Assembly (NCBI RefSeq): GCF_002858745.1
Contig: NZ_PJRO01000003.1
Location: 415,995 to 479,994, forward strand
Direction of reading: 5' to 3'
Source of the DNA: Mesorhizobium loti
GTDB taxonomy: Bacteria; Pseudomonadota; Alphaproteobacteria; Rhizobiales; Rhizobiaceae
DNA length: 64,000 nt
Shown here: positions 1 to 10,712 of the stretch, in pieces
Position numbering within the stretch: the first letter of the stretch is position 1
Layout: each line of letters starts with the position of its first letter
Position numbers and translations under genes: made by a program
Notes under the pieces: model-generated
Seen by the model: only the letters and a program-made list of their open reading frames with translations
Databases searched by the model: none
What the model was told of the DNA's origin: nothing

Positions 1-337
1 AGTGCGGCTCGCCGATCCAGTAACCGAGTTCCAGGCCGCGGTCGGTGTTGTTCAGCCCGGCACAGCCGATGAAGGCCCCGTTCTCGGCAAGCGTCAGCGC
101 GTAGACGATGCCGCCGCGCGGCGCGCGCGCCATTGCCACGAAGGTACGGGCTTCCTCGATGCCATAAGGATGCGGCATGCGGGCGAGCATCTCGGCGACA
201 TGGCGATTGTCGGCAAGCGCCACCAGTTGGTCGATATCCGCCTCGCACGGCGCGCGCATCACCAGGCGCTCGGTGCGCAGCACCGGGTTGTCGATCGTGA
301 AGCCTCCGTCGTCCGTGTAGTCCGCTTCGGCAACCAT
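1..337 (-). CDS. GNAT-family N-acetyltransferase, C-terminus cut by window edge
   Basis: Only the first 112 residues are in the window. They read as a RimJ/RimL-type GNAT acetyltransferase, which moves an acetyl group from acetyl-CoA to an amine. Visible hallmarks are the N-terminal RTERLVMRAP strand, the IDQLVALADNRHV helix, the NGAFIGCAGL strand and LELGYWIGEPH, which leads into the acetyl-CoA site beyond the edge. The ATG is preceded by GGAGGAC at good spacing. It lies downstream of rplU-rpmA on the same strand, but a terminator at 361-390 separates it from rpmA. The substrate cannot be told; ribosomal-protein or small-molecule acetylation are both possible. Confidence 0.85.
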   Translation of the reverse strand, partial: MVAEADYTDDGGFTIDNPVLRTERLVMRAPCEADIDQLVALADNRHVAEMLARMPHPYGIEEARTFVAMARAPRGGIVYALTLAENGAFIGCAGLNNTDRGLELGYWIGEPH

Positions 338-360
338 GTTGAAAGTCCTCCAGGCACGAG

Positions 361-390
361 AAAAAGGGGAGATGGTCACCCATCTCCCCT
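361..390 (-). terminator. Rho-independent terminator of rplU-rpmA
   Basis: The arms at 365-375 and 380-390 form a perfect 11-bp stem (AGGGGAGATGG) with a 4-nt loop. Read on the minus strand, the stem is followed at once by five T residues. It lies about 70 bp past the rpmA stop and just before the ribosome binding site of the acetyltransferase gene. Confidence 0.85.
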
Positions 391-458
391 GATCCTTTTC
401 CTGGCTTGGCCAGACACCGGTCCCGAGATGGGGTGCCGGTGTCTAGGTGCGGAACCGG

Positions 459-728
<270 letters not shown>

Positions 729-828
729 TTCATTGCTCCTTTGCGCCGCGGGGGCGCCTCAAAACTCTTATGAACGCGTTCGCGTTCCGTTTCAAGCCTG
801 CTCGGGCGACATAGCCGCCCAGTCAGTC

Positions 829-1278
829 TTACTCAGCGGCGTCCTCGGCCTTGGCCTTCTTCGGCGCAGCCTTCTCCTTCTTCGGAGCGGCTTCGGCCTT
901 GGCCTCAGCAGCGGTTTCCGCTTTCACTTCGGCCTTGGCAGCCGCCTTCTTGGCAGGCTTGGCACCAGCGACCAGAATCTCGGAGATGCGCACGGTGGTC
1001 TGCAACTGGCGGTGGCCGATCTTGCGGCGCGAATTCTGCCGGCGGCGCTTCTTGAAAGCGATGACGGTGCGGTTCTTGCCCTGCTCGACGACTTCGGCGG
1101 TAACCACCGCGCCGTCGACGAACGGAGCGCCGATCACGACATTCTCGCCTTCGCCATGCGCCAGAACCTGGCCGATTTCGACGACGTCGCCGACATTGGC
1201 CTCGAGCTTCTCGATCTTGAGCACATCGTTGGCGGCAACGCGATACTGCTTGCCGCCCGTTTTGATGACTGCGAACAT
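829..1278 (-). CDS. rplU: 50S ribosomal protein L21 with a long Ala/Lys/Glu tail
   Basis: L21 binds 23S rRNA in the large subunit. The product has 149 residues. The first 103 or so are the normal L21 fold ([14 protein letters not shown] at the start, [17 protein letters not shown] near the end). About 45 further residues form a low-complexity tail of Ala, Lys and Glu. The start is the ATG of MFAVIKTGG; the frame stays open upstream through the tRNA-Ser gene, but that is antisense and not part of the protein. It is the first gene of the rplU-rpmA pair. Confidence 0.97.
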   Translation of the reverse strand: MFAVIKTGGKQYRVAANDVLKIEKLEANVGDVVEIGQVLAHGEGENVVIGAPFVDGAVVTAEVVEQGKNRTVIAFKKRRRQNSRRKIGHRQLQTTVRISEILVAGAKPAKKAAAKAEVKAETAAEAKAEAAPKKEKAAPKKAKAEDAAE

Positions 1279-1555
1279 TTTTTGCCTTTCGCTGTTCGGT
1301 CGGCCTTTTTGAACCGCTTGTCCTTGTCGGGGCGGTTCGGCCGTCTTTTTGTCAGTCTGCGGGTTCAATAAACAAGCGGCGCGGAGAATCCCCCACGCCG
1401 AATGCGGGCCGTCCATAACCGCAGCTTCGCGGTGAGTCAAGGCAAAGGCCAGCCGGCTTCGCTGAAAAGGGCCGAAATCAGCCCATTTTGGCCCTTGTGT
1501 CCCGGCCAAGCAGCCGTTATCTAGTGCGCCGCGCCGGCAAGGCCGACCACGCTGC

Positions 1556-1647
<92 letters not shown>

Positions 1648-1789
1648 CAATCTTCGCAGCCCGATATCTCTATCTATGCGGCGACGGCAATTCCATCTAT
1701 CGCCGGGTAACTCCGGGCGACACGCAAGTGACAGGACGCGCCTGGTCCTTATGATACCAGGATCGGGCCGATGAAGACGGAGCCATGTC

Positions 1790-2656
1790 TTGCAAGCTAG
1801 TGACGTCTCGCGCGCTGTGGCTGCGGCCACGTCGACTGCCTCGGCGTTGGGCATCACAGCCGATGACGCGGTTATCCTTCAGAATTCGAACAAGCTCACC
1901 TTGCGCCTTCTGCCCTGCGACACCCTTGCCCGGGTCGCGCCCTTAGGGGATCAGGTGGTGCAGTTCGAGGTGGAGCTTGCCGGGCTGCTCGCCGAGACCG
2001 GAAGCCCTGTCGCTGCGCTCGAACCACGCGTTCCGCCGCGCGTCTACGAGCGCGATGGCTTCGCGGTTACATTCTGGACCTACTACGCGTCTGTAATGCC
2101 AGACGTCGCGCCGGTCGATTACGCGCGTTCACTGCAGCGCCTGCACATCGGTATGCGAAAGATCGAGATCGCCACGCCGCGCTTCACGGATCGGGTCGCG
2201 GAAGCAGCACGACTTCTGGCCAACCGTGACCTGACACCTGAACTGGCCGATGTGGACCGGGAATTTCTCAGCAGCCTGTTGAAGAGCCTCACGCGAACGA
2301 TTGTCGATTGCCCCGCCGCGGAACAGTTGCTGCACGGCGAACCACACCCGGGCAACGTGCTGAGCACGAAGTTTGGGCCGCTGTTCATCGACCTTGAGAC
2401 ATGTTGCCGTGGGCCGGTGGAGTTCGACCTGGCTCATGTGCCTGATGCGGTCATCGAGCATTACCCCAATGTTGATCAGACGTTGCTGAGCGCGTGCCGC
2501 GCCCTCGTCCTTGTGATGGTCGCAGCGTGGCGGTGGGACGCGCGCGATCAGTTTCCAAACGGCCGACACTGGGCTGAACAACTCCTCCGCACCCTACGTG
2601 AGGGGCCACCGTGGCCGTCGCTCAATGCAATGACACGGCGCCTCGCCAGGTTGTAA
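1790..2656 (+). CDS. Aminoglycoside phosphotransferase (APH)-family kinase-like protein
   Basis: The 288-residue protein shows the APH/choline-kinase catalytic core in its C-terminal half: [12 protein letters not shown] is the Brenner-type catalytic loop (H-G-E/D-x-H-x-x-N), and [17 protein letters not shown] is the metal-binding Asp motif with the conserved DLA. The N-terminal lobe is poorly conserved and short. Such proteins use ATP to phosphorylate a hydroxyl of an aminoglycoside, choline or other small molecule; the substrate cannot be read here. The best start in this frame is TTG at 1790. An ATG at 1785 is in another frame. The gene stands alone between tRNA-Ser and a reductase on the other strand. 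A role in resistance is possible but not shown. Confidence 0.8.
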   Translation: MQASDVSRAVAAATSTASALGITADDAVILQNSNKLTLRLLPCDTLARVAPLGDQVVQFEVELAGLLAETGSPVAALEPRVPPRVYERDGFAVTFWTYYASVMPDVAPVDYARSLQRLHIGMRKIEIATPRFTDRVAEAARLLANRDLTPELADVDREFLSSLLKSLTRTIVDCPAAEQLLHGEPHPGNVLSTKFGPLFIDLETCCRGPVEFDLAHVPDAVIEHYPNVDQTLLSACRALVLVMVAAWRWDARDQFPNGRHWAEQLLRTLREGPPWPSLNAMTRRLARL

Positions 2657-2700
2657 AAAAATAAGCGCTACGCGCTGATTTCCATCCATGAGTCGCGGGA

Positions 2701-3231
2701 TCAGGCCGGAACGTAGGTCAACCTGATCACATCCTCGCCAATCCGATCATTCGTCACAAGGCGCAGCGGCGGCCGGGGTCCGGCGAAATATGGCGTGCCG
2801 CGACCAAGCACGACGGGGTGCAGGTAGATTCGATACTCATCGATCAGGTTAAGTTCGGTGAGGCTTCGCGCCAGGTCCGGGCCGGCAACTTCGATCTCCC
2901 CGTCACGCCCGGCCTTGATCTCCCGGATCGCGCCTTCGAGATCACCCTCGACAAGTCGGGCGTTGGGACCGACCGCCTGCAACGAGCGCGAGACGACCCA
3001 TTTCAGCTGGTTCCGCCACGCCGCGGCGAAGGCGTGGTGATCCGCATCCCATTCAGCATGATCGTCGTCCCAGTAAGACATGATCTCATACATGCGGCGG
3101 CCATAGATACTGCCGGCCTGCCCTTGAGCCTCCTTGATGAAGTGGCGGAAGAGGGTGGGGCTTGGCGCAAACCGCATGTGGTCGACATAGCCGTCCAGGG
3201 ACTGGTTCATTCCGAACACGAGTTTCGCCAT
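2701..3231 (-). CDS. Dihydrofolate reductase-fold protein (RibD C-terminal type)
   Basis: The 176-residue product has the layout of the YyaP/YwjB branch of the DHFR/RibD C-terminal superfamily: the opening strand KLVFGMNQSLDGYVD, GRRMYEIMSYW in the middle, the late EIEVAGPDLARSL glycine turn and YLHPVVLGRGTPYF. These are NADPH-binding reductase-fold proteins, often of unknown substrate. A perfect palindrome with 18-bp arms is centred about 44 bp upstream of the ATG (3256-3294), which suggests a dedicated repressor. The XRE regulator gene lies just upstream on the same strand. A true folate role is unlikely. Confidence 0.85.
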   Translation of the reverse strand: MAKLVFGMNQSLDGYVDHMRFAPSPTLFRHFIKEAQGQAGSIYGRRMYEIMSYWDDDHAEWDADHHAFAAAWRNQLKWVVSRSLQAVGPNARLVEGDLEGAIREIKAGRDGEIEVAGPDLARSLTELNLIDEYRIYLHPVVLGRGTPYFAGPRPPLRLVTNDRIGEDVIRLTYVPA

Positions 3232-3255
3232 GCCAGTTCCCTCCCGCGCAGAGGC

Positions 3256-3294
3256 GCCACCTATCTGCTTGCACTATGCAAGCAGATAGGTGGC
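3256..3294. promoter_or_regulatory. Perfect 39-bp palindrome in front of the DHFR-fold gene
   Basis: Arms 3256-3273 and 3277-3294 are exact reverse complements (GCCACCTATCTGCTTGCA) around the 3-nt centre CTA. No T-run follows on either strand, so it does not look like an intrinsic terminator. Its place, 25 to 63 bp before the start codon at 3231, fits an operator for a dimeric repressor. Which regulator binds is unknown; the neighbouring XRE protein is one candidate. Confidence 0.6.
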
Positions 3295-3347
3295 AAATCA
3301 ACCGATCTGGTTTTTGGCACGCAGGAATGCCGGACGACGAGCCTCCG

Positions 3348-3734
3348 TCATGCTGCAGTCGATCCACTTTCCATCGTTCGGAACCCCTCGAAGCCGACGA
3401 TGAGCTGCTGCACGCGCTTGTTCAGCGTGGCGATGCTCTCGGATGTATTGTGGAGCTCCCGCAGCAGTTGCGCGGGGTCGTGAACGTGTTCCCGCGGCTC
3501 ACTTCCGATGCCGGTGAGAAGCCACATCGGGCTGACGCCCAGAATTCCGGCCATCGTGGTCAATCGATTGGCCCTCAGTTCAGCGCGATCGCATTCCCAC
3601 GCGGTCCAGCTCGAGGTCAGGACGCCGAGCGCTTGCGCAGCCTGTGGGACAGAAAGCCCCGCGAACTCGCGCGCAAGCGATATCCGTCCGCCCAGCGTGT
3701 CGGCGGAAGGGTCGATTGTGTGATGATGGATCAC
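3348..3734 (-). CDS. XRE-family helix-turn-helix transcriptional regulator
   Basis: The protein of about 128 residues has an XRE/cro helix-turn-helix: ISLAREFAGLSVPQAAQAL, then TSSWTAWECDRAELRANRL, then MAGILGVSPMWLLTG. A short tail follows with a possible helical segment (LRELHNTSESIATLNKRVQQL) for dimerisation. I chose the GTG at 3734 because AAGGAG lies 10 nt upstream; the frame is open further but has no better start. It is followed by the DHFR-fold gene on the same strand with the palindrome at 3256-3294 between them. Its target is not known. Confidence 0.85.
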   Translation of the reverse strand: MIHHHTIDPSADTLGGRISLAREFAGLSVPQAAQALGVLTSSWTAWECDRAELRANRLTTMAGILGVSPMWLLTGIGSEPREHVHDPAQLLRELHNTSESIATLNKRVQQLIVGFEGFRTMESGSTAA

Positions 3735-3800
3735 GATTTCCGGTCTCCTTTGAGAAAGGCTGCCCACCGGCCAGCTTCTGCTGCCGCTCTCGGGCAAGGG

Positions 3801-3824
3801 TGACGGCGGCGAACGCCGCCGTCA
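3801..3824. other. GC-rich stem-loop between XRE and proX genes
   Basis: TGACGGCGGCG and CGCCGCCGTCA form a perfect 11-bp stem with a 2-nt loop. It lies past the proX stop. On the minus strand a T-run comes before the stem rather than after it, so it is not a textbook terminator, but it may still stop or stabilise the proVWX transcript. Confidence 0.4.
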
Positions 3825-3872
3825 GGAAAAATGGTCGCGGTCATTCCTGGGGTCACCAGAAAGTTTGCGACC

Positions 3873-4736
3873 TTATCCTTCAAGCCACTTCTTCACCTGG
3901 TCGGGGTGATCGGCGATGTATTTGTCGACCGCCTTTTCGTAGGAAGTTTCCTGGGCATCGAACATCGCCGCCTCGAGTTCGGGGATCGGCAGGTTCATGC
4001 GCGAAAGCAGTTCCGCGACCTTGGGATTGTCCGCCTTGAACCCTTTGCGGGCGAGGATGTCGATATGTTCGGCCTTGCCGAGAGAGCCCTTGGGATCGTC
4101 GATGTAGCGCAGCTTGTATTTGCCGAACATCCAGTGCGGGCTCCAGGCCGTGGCGACGAACCACTTCTCGGAACGCATGGCGCGGTCGACCGTGGTCAGC
4201 ATGCCGGCCTCGCTGGAGATCTTGAGCTTGTAGTCCAGGCCGTAATCCTTGACCGCCTGCTCGGAAAGCCGCGTCAGGCCGGCGCCCGGATCGATGCCTT
4301 GCACCTCGCCGCCGAGCTTCTGCTTGACCTCGTCCTTTTTCAGATCCTCGATCGAGCTGATCTCGCTTTCGGGGATATATTGCGGGACGACCCAGCCCAG
4401 CTTTGCGCCGTCATAGATCGTCCCGAGCGTCTCCACCTTGGACTCCACGCGCTTGAAATAGTCGGCATGGGTTTCCGGCAGCCAGGCCATCATCATGGCG
4501 TCGATGTCGCCCCGGCTGACACCCTGGTAGAGCGGAGCGACATCCGTCTGCACGAGTTCGACTTTCTGGCCGAGCTTGTCCTGGATGAGCTTGGCAGCGA
4601 GTTTGGTGACGAATTCCGCGTCCGACCACGCAGCCCAGCCCAGCTTCACGGGCTTGCCGTCCTGTGCGAAGGCTGCGGCGGTCATGCTGCCTGCAACGAG
4701 CGCGGCAAGCCCAATATGCGTCAGTGTTCTGAACAT
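3873..4736 (-). CDS. proX: Glycine betaine/choline-type ABC transporter substrate-binding protein
   Basis: This is the periplasmic binding component of a quaternary-amine importer of the OpuAC/ProX class. The 287-residue precursor has a signal peptide of about 24 residues ending AAAFA. The mature part carries the Trp-rich sites seen in betaine binders: KLGWAAW near the N-terminus, MMMAWLPETHADY, and ATAWSPHWMF. These tryptophans form the aromatic box that holds a trimethylammonium head in studied relatives. The ATG follows GGAG at good spacing. It is the last gene of the proV-proW-proX operon. Given the nearby tmpA/tmpB-like genes, the ligand could be betaine or trimethylaminoethylphosphonate. 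Confidence 0.9.
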   Translation of the reverse strand: MFRTLTHIGLAALVAGSMTAAAFAQDGKPVKLGWAAWSDAEFVTKLAAKLIQDKLGQKVELVQTDVAPLYQGVSRGDIDAMMMAWLPETHADYFKRVESKVETLGTIYDGAKLGWVVPQYIPESEISSIEDLKKDEVKQKLGGEVQGIDPGAGLTRLSEQAVKDYGLDYKLKISSEAGMLTTVDRAMRSEKWFVATAWSPHWMFGKYKLRYIDDPKGSLGKAEHIDILARKGFKADNPKVAELLSRMNLPIPELEAAMFDAQETSYEKAVDKYIADHPDQVKKWLEG

Positions 4737-4761
4737 GTTTTCTCCTTCGTATTTTAGAAGT

Positions 4762-5691
4762 TCAAGCGGTGGCGGAACGCTGCTCGGCATCAGCCGGAAC
4801 GCGGTCCGGCGAAGTCGCCTGCTGGCCTTTCTCGGCCTTGCGGAGGACAAGGAACCTCAGAAAGCCCGAGCTGCCCTTGCCAAAGCTCTGGGTGATCCGA
4901 TCAAGCACCACGGCCAGGATCACGACGGCCAGACCGCCTTCGAAGCCGGCGCCGACATCCAGACGCTGAATGCCTGTCAGCACATGGTTGCCGAGCCCGC
5001 CTGCGCCGATCATCGAGGCAATGACGACCATCGAAAGCGACAGCATGATCGTCTGGTTCACGCCGGCCATGATCGAGGGCATGGCATTCGGCAACTGCAC
5101 CTTGAACAGAAGCTGCGAGGGCGTGCAGCCGAAGGCCAGTCCCGCCTCGATGAACTCGGCATGCACCTGCCGGATGCCGAGATTGGTCAGCCGCACCACA
5201 GGCGGCATGGCGAAGATGACCGTAGCGATGGTGCCGGGCACGGCTCCCAGGCCGAAGAACATCGCAGCCGGGATCAGATAGACGAAGGCCGGCATCGTCT
5301 GCATCAGGTCGAGCACAGGCCGCAGCAGGCTTGCGACCCTGTCGGACCGCGCCATGGCGATGCCCGCCGGGATTCCGACGACGACCGCGATAATGGTGGC
5401 CGAAAGCACCAGCGATAGCGTCTCCATGGTGCCCTGCCACAGGCCCATATGATTGACCAGGGCAAGCGCCAACAGGGCAAAGATGGAAAACTTCCATCCC
5501 ACCCGCCAAAGCGACAGCATCGTCAGTATGGCGATACCCGCCACCGGCGGAATGTCCACCAGCATGCCCTGGATGCCATCGGTGACGAAGCCGATCGCCG
5601 TGGCGATCAGATCCAAGGCAGGAGTGAAGTTGTCGAGGATGTAATTGACGGTGACGTCGGCGCCATGGCCGACACTGAAATTGAGATCCAT
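4762..5691 (-). CDS. proW: Glycine betaine/proline-type ABC transporter permease
   Basis: The 309-residue inner-membrane permease has several hydrophobic helices (AIAILTMLSLWRVGWKFSIF, SLVLSATIIAVVVGIPAGIA, FVYLIPAAMFFGLGA). The cytoplasmic EAA loop EAGLAFGCTPSQLLFKVQLP contacts the ATPase. The order and content match ProW. I chose the ATG of MDLNFSVGHG, which follows GGAGGAAAG; an upstream ATG in frame is less well placed. It lies 23 bp from proV and 25 bp from proX, clearly one operon. Confidence 0.92.
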   Translation of the reverse strand: MDLNFSVGHGADVTVNYILDNFTPALDLIATAIGFVTDGIQGMLVDIPPVAGIAILTMLSLWRVGWKFSIFALLALALVNHMGLWQGTMETLSLVLSATIIAVVVGIPAGIAMARSDRVASLLRPVLDLMQTMPAFVYLIPAAMFFGLGAVPGTIATVIFAMPPVVRLTNLGIRQVHAEFIEAGLAFGCTPSQLLFKVQLPNAMPSIMAGVNQTIMLSLSMVVIASMIGAGGLGNHVLTGIQRLDVGAGFEGGLAVVILAVVLDRITQSFGKGSSGFLRFLVLRKAEKGQQATSPDRVPADAEQRSATA

Positions 5692-5714
5692 GGTTTCTTT
5701 CCTCCGGCCCCGGC

Positions 5715-6968
5715 TCAACCGGCCCGGTCGAGCGTTTCCAGAAGCGCCGACTTGCTGATGGAGCCGACATAGCGGCCATGCTCGTCGACCACGGGAACGG
5801 GCCAGCGGCTTTCGGCCACGCGACCCAGCACGTTGGACAGGGGTTCGCCGGCAGGTATGGGCTCCACGTCCTGGAGGAAGGCGTTGCGATAGGGCTCTGC
5901 GACCTTGGTCTTGATCTTGTCGATCAGCGCATCCTGGCTGACCATGCCTTGGAACTTTCTGTCGCGGCCGACAACGATGGCAACGTCGCGCCCCGACTGC
6001 TCCATCTGCTCCAGCGCCGCCGCCACGGAGACGCCCTGCCGGTCGATGATGGTCAGCTGCGTCTTGCGGGCGATGTCACCGGCCTTGAACACCTGCGAGA
6101 CATCCACATTGCGGAAGAAGGACCGTACATAGTCGTTGGCCGGCCGGGAGACGATCTCGTCCGGTGTACCGACCTGCACGACCTTGCCGTGCTGCATGAT
6201 GCAGATGCGGTCGCCGATGCGCATGGCTTCGTCGAGATCATGGCTGACGAAGATGACCGTGCGATTCTGCTCGGCCTGGAGGCGCATCAGTTCATCCTGC
6301 ATCTCGGTGCGGATCAGCGGATCGAGCGCGGAAAAGGCTTCGTCCATGAGCAGGACGGTCGGCTCGCTGGCCAGCGCCCGCGCCAAGCCGACGCGCTGTT
6401 TCATGCCGCCCGAGAGCTCGTCCGGCCTGCTTTTCGCATAAGGCTTCAGTCCGACCGCATCGAGCGCGGCAAGCGCTTTCTCGGTGCGCTCGGCCTCGCC
6501 CATCCCGGCGATTTCCAATCCGAAGGCGGCGTTGTTGAGCACGTTGCGGTTGGGAAGCAAGGCAAATGATTGAAACACCATGCTCATGTCGCGCCGGCGC
6601 AGTTCGATAAGCTCGCGCTTCGACATTTTCGTGATGTCGCGGCCGTCGATTTCGACGGCTCCGGCGGTTGGCTCGATCAGGCGATTGAGAAGGCGAAGCA
6701 GCGTCGACTTACCCGAACCGGACAGGCCCATGATGACAAAGGTCTCGCCGGCCATGATGTCGAAGCTCGCGTCATCGACGCCGATCGTACAACCGGTGGA
6801 CGCGTGGATTTCCGATTTGCTGGTGCCTGAACGCGCCATTTCCAGCGCACGCCCGGCGTCTTCACCGAAAATCTTGTAAACGTTCTTAAGGCTTATCTTG
6901 ATGCCGTCTGAGACATATGATTTTATTTTTTCGTTACTTATTGAAGTGTAAGAAGAAGATGTTGCCAT
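5715..6968 (-). CDS. proV: Glycine betaine/proline-type ABC transporter ATPase with CBS pair
   Basis: The ATP-binding subunit drives quaternary-amine import. The 417-residue protein has Walker A GLSGSGKST at 81-89, the signature LSGGMKQRVGLARAL, Walker B VLLMDEAFSALDP and the H-loop SHDLDEA. Two CBS domains fill the last 130 residues (MVSQDALIDKIK and PVVDEHGRYVGSISKSALL). In OpuA-type relatives they sense ionic strength or cyclic di-AMP. The first 22 residues are Ser/Lys-rich and AT-rich in coding, with no clear ribosome binding site, so the start is less sure. A 19-bp palindrome lies 15 bp upstream. Confidence 0.92.
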   Translation of the reverse strand: MATSSSYTSISNEKIKSYVSDGIKISLKNVYKIFGEDAGRALEMARSGTSKSEIHASTGCTIGVDDASFDIMAGETFVIMGLSGSGKSTLLRLLNRLIEPTAGAVEIDGRDITKMSKRELIELRRRDMSMVFQSFALLPNRNVLNNAAFGLEIAGMGEAERTEKALAALDAVGLKPYAKSRPDELSGGMKQRVGLARALASEPTVLLMDEAFSALDPLIRTEMQDELMRLQAEQNRTVIFVSHDLDEAMRIGDRICIMQHGKVVQVGTPDEIVSRPANDYVRSFFRNVDVSQVFKAGDIARKTQLTIIDRQGVSVAAALEQMEQSGRDVAIVVGRDRKFQGMVSQDALIDKIKTKVAEPYRNAFLQDVEPIPAGEPLSNVLGRVAESRWPVPVVDEHGRYVGSISKSALLETLDRAG

Positions 6969-6982
6969 ATTTCGAGTCGAAA

Positions 6983-7001
6983 ATCTGCTGCATCAGCAGA
7001 T
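6983..7001. promoter_or_regulatory. Palindrome upstream of proV
   Basis: ATCTGCTG and CAGCAGAT are perfect 8-bp arms around CAT, 15 bp before the proV start codon. It could be an operator or a hairpin in the leader of the betaine importer mRNA. No binding protein can be named. Confidence 0.4.
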
Positions 7002-7404
7002 AAGCTTTCCTTTTCTGTGAGCGAAATATTGATCGCCCTCGCCGGGGCGACAAAAATAATTGTCAGCCATGCCTGGAGAACCGAAATGATATTCGCGATC
7101 CAGGTTCGCCATATAAGCGCTATGACGGATGCTGTCCACCCCGCGGACACCCAATGACACAACCCTGGATAGTATGATGACGGTTGAAAAAATCGAGCCC
7201 CGGACGAAGAGAGGCCTCGAGCGAACCGCAAGAACGCACTTTTCCCGGGCCTTCGGAGGGAACCTTTCGTCGGGTTTGCGTCGAAAGAAAAAGTTGTAAC
7301 GTATCCCTATTTTTTCACCCAATTGCATCCGATGAACAGCGGACGCGACCGAGTAACGAAGCCGCTAGCCTGCCAACTTGCCACCTAAACCTGGCCTGAA
7401 ATGA

Positions 7405-7611
7405 CGCCGACAAACAGGCTTCGAAAACAGGATCATCAATTCATCGAAAAATGGAGACATCGCGGCGGCGCGCTACTCTTTCAAAAAAGGAACCGTCGTG
7501 CTGAGCGGCCCGCATCCCGAAGCCGACAAGACATGGTTCGAGGATGCCGAACTTCCGCTGGAGAAGATGTCGAAGACCAACCTGCTCAAAGATCTGCTTT
7601 CCAGCTTCTAG
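7405..7611 (+). pseudogene. Remnant of a glutamine-amidotransferase-like (BPL_N type) gene
   Basis: The frame from 7405 to the TAG at 7609-7611 reads GDIAAARYSFKKGTVVLSGP, then HPEADKTWF. This resembles the C-terminal end of BPL_N-type class I glutamine-amidotransferase-like proteins, where a strand rich in Val precedes the G-P-H-P-E turn. No start codon or N-terminal two-thirds of such a gene is found upstream; a TGA lies in frame at 7402. I therefore read it as a decayed fragment. The family call rests on memory of the motif and is moderate. Confidence 0.4.
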
Positions 7612-7925
7612 CCGTTATGAGCCTCACTCGATCGGCTTTGATCGGGATCTGCGTTGCGGTCGGACGCAATCGACATCGCAGAAGCAAAGGCAAGACCGCA
7701 AGTCTGGCGTTTCCTGCACGACTCTGGGCAGGACTCCAGGCCTGATCCGCATCCGAAAACGCCCCCCACCGCTGGCGGTGAGGTCACGTCGCTGCGGTCG
7801 TCGCTTGACGCAGTTGCAAGTCGCATTCCCGCACGACGCAGCGGTCGCAAGTTCGGCCCCTCGGTAAGCATATGAAATCCTCATTTCACCGAATTGCATC
7901 TTCAGCCGAAGGCAGGCGGCAGAAA

Positions 7926-8521
7926 TCAGGCAGTTGCTCCGCTGTGCTGATCGACCACCCGCTGGACCATCGGCGCATAATGCGCGAAGCCCGGGGTCAC
8001 CAGGCCGGCGATCTTTCCCGCGTCGTCCAGATGGCGAACCCGCACGATTTGCCGAACATTGGGATTCTTCTCGAAGATGGTGATCTCCTCCGGGCTCATC
8101 GGCCCGCCCTGCAGGTTCAGGGAGTGGATCGAAGCCGCGGACAATTGCCCGAAATAGGAAGGATCCGTCGCGCAGATATAGCGCTTGGCAGCGACATGGA
8201 AGCGAACACAGTCGATCACCAGATCCGGAAAGAAACGCTGCAAGACCTCGGCGCCAGCTTCTTCATGATGTTTGTCGTGGGTGTCGTCCATCGAGAACGT
8301 GCCGAACTCGCTGGTGAAGTGGCCAACGTCGTGCAGCAGAGCCGCGACGATGATGATTTCCGGCTCCCCCTGCTGCTCGGCCAGATAGGCGCCCTGCAGC
8401 ATATGTTCGGCCATTGTCACCGGTTCGCCGAGATACTCTTCGCCACCGCGACGATCGAAAATATCAGCCAGGAAGGAGACAATCGTATCCGGCGTCAACG
8501 TATCGGGGTTGGGCTTGCCCA

Positions 8522-8522
<1 letters not shown>
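7926..8522 (-). CDS. tmpB: TmpB/PhnZ-like HD-domain mixed-valence diiron oxygenase
   Basis: PhnZ and TmpB cleave the C-P bond of 1-hydroxyphosphonates with O2; TmpB gives glycine betaine and phosphate from hydroxylated trimethylaminoethylphosphonate. The 198-residue protein carries the expected iron ligands: H40, H64-D65 (ALLHDVGHF), H86, H109 and D166 or D167. It also has the PhnZ-type Tyr/Glu pair in EYLGEPVTMAEH (Y30, E33), which sets this branch apart from plain HD phosphohydrolases, and the Lys four residues after H109. The spacing from Tyr to HD equals that recalled for PhnZ. The ATG at 8522 has AGGAGG 7 nt upstream; an ATG at 8525 is also possible. It abuts the tmpA-like stop, so the two are translationally coupled. 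Confidence 0.78.
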
Positions 8523-10633
<2,111 letters not shown>

Positions 10634-10673
10634 AGTTCCCGCCCGAAAAGCGGACGGGTAAACGGCAGGGATT

Positions 10674-10696
10674 AGCCGGCGCATTGCGCCGGCTTT
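10674..10696 (+). terminator. Intrinsic terminator after the LysR gene
   Basis: AGCCGGCGC (10674-10682) pairs perfectly with GCGCCGGCT (10686-10694) and is followed by a T-rich tract (TTCCTTC). It lies 40 bp past the LysR stop and just before the 3' end of the convergent binding-protein gene. Confidence 0.65.
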
Positions 10697-10712
10697 CCTT
10701 CAAGGATCGGAA

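Larger units (their letters stand above)
6969..7925. other. 957-bp gap with a gene remnant and a palindrome
   Basis: No intact gene is convincing here. The stretch holds the proV upstream region (AT-rich, with ATCTGCTG-CAT-CAGCAGAT at 6983-7001) and a gene remnant at 7405-7611. Open frames from about 7620 to 7900 lack family motifs and lie antisense or in conflicting frames; I see nothing certain in them. Confidence 0.5.
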
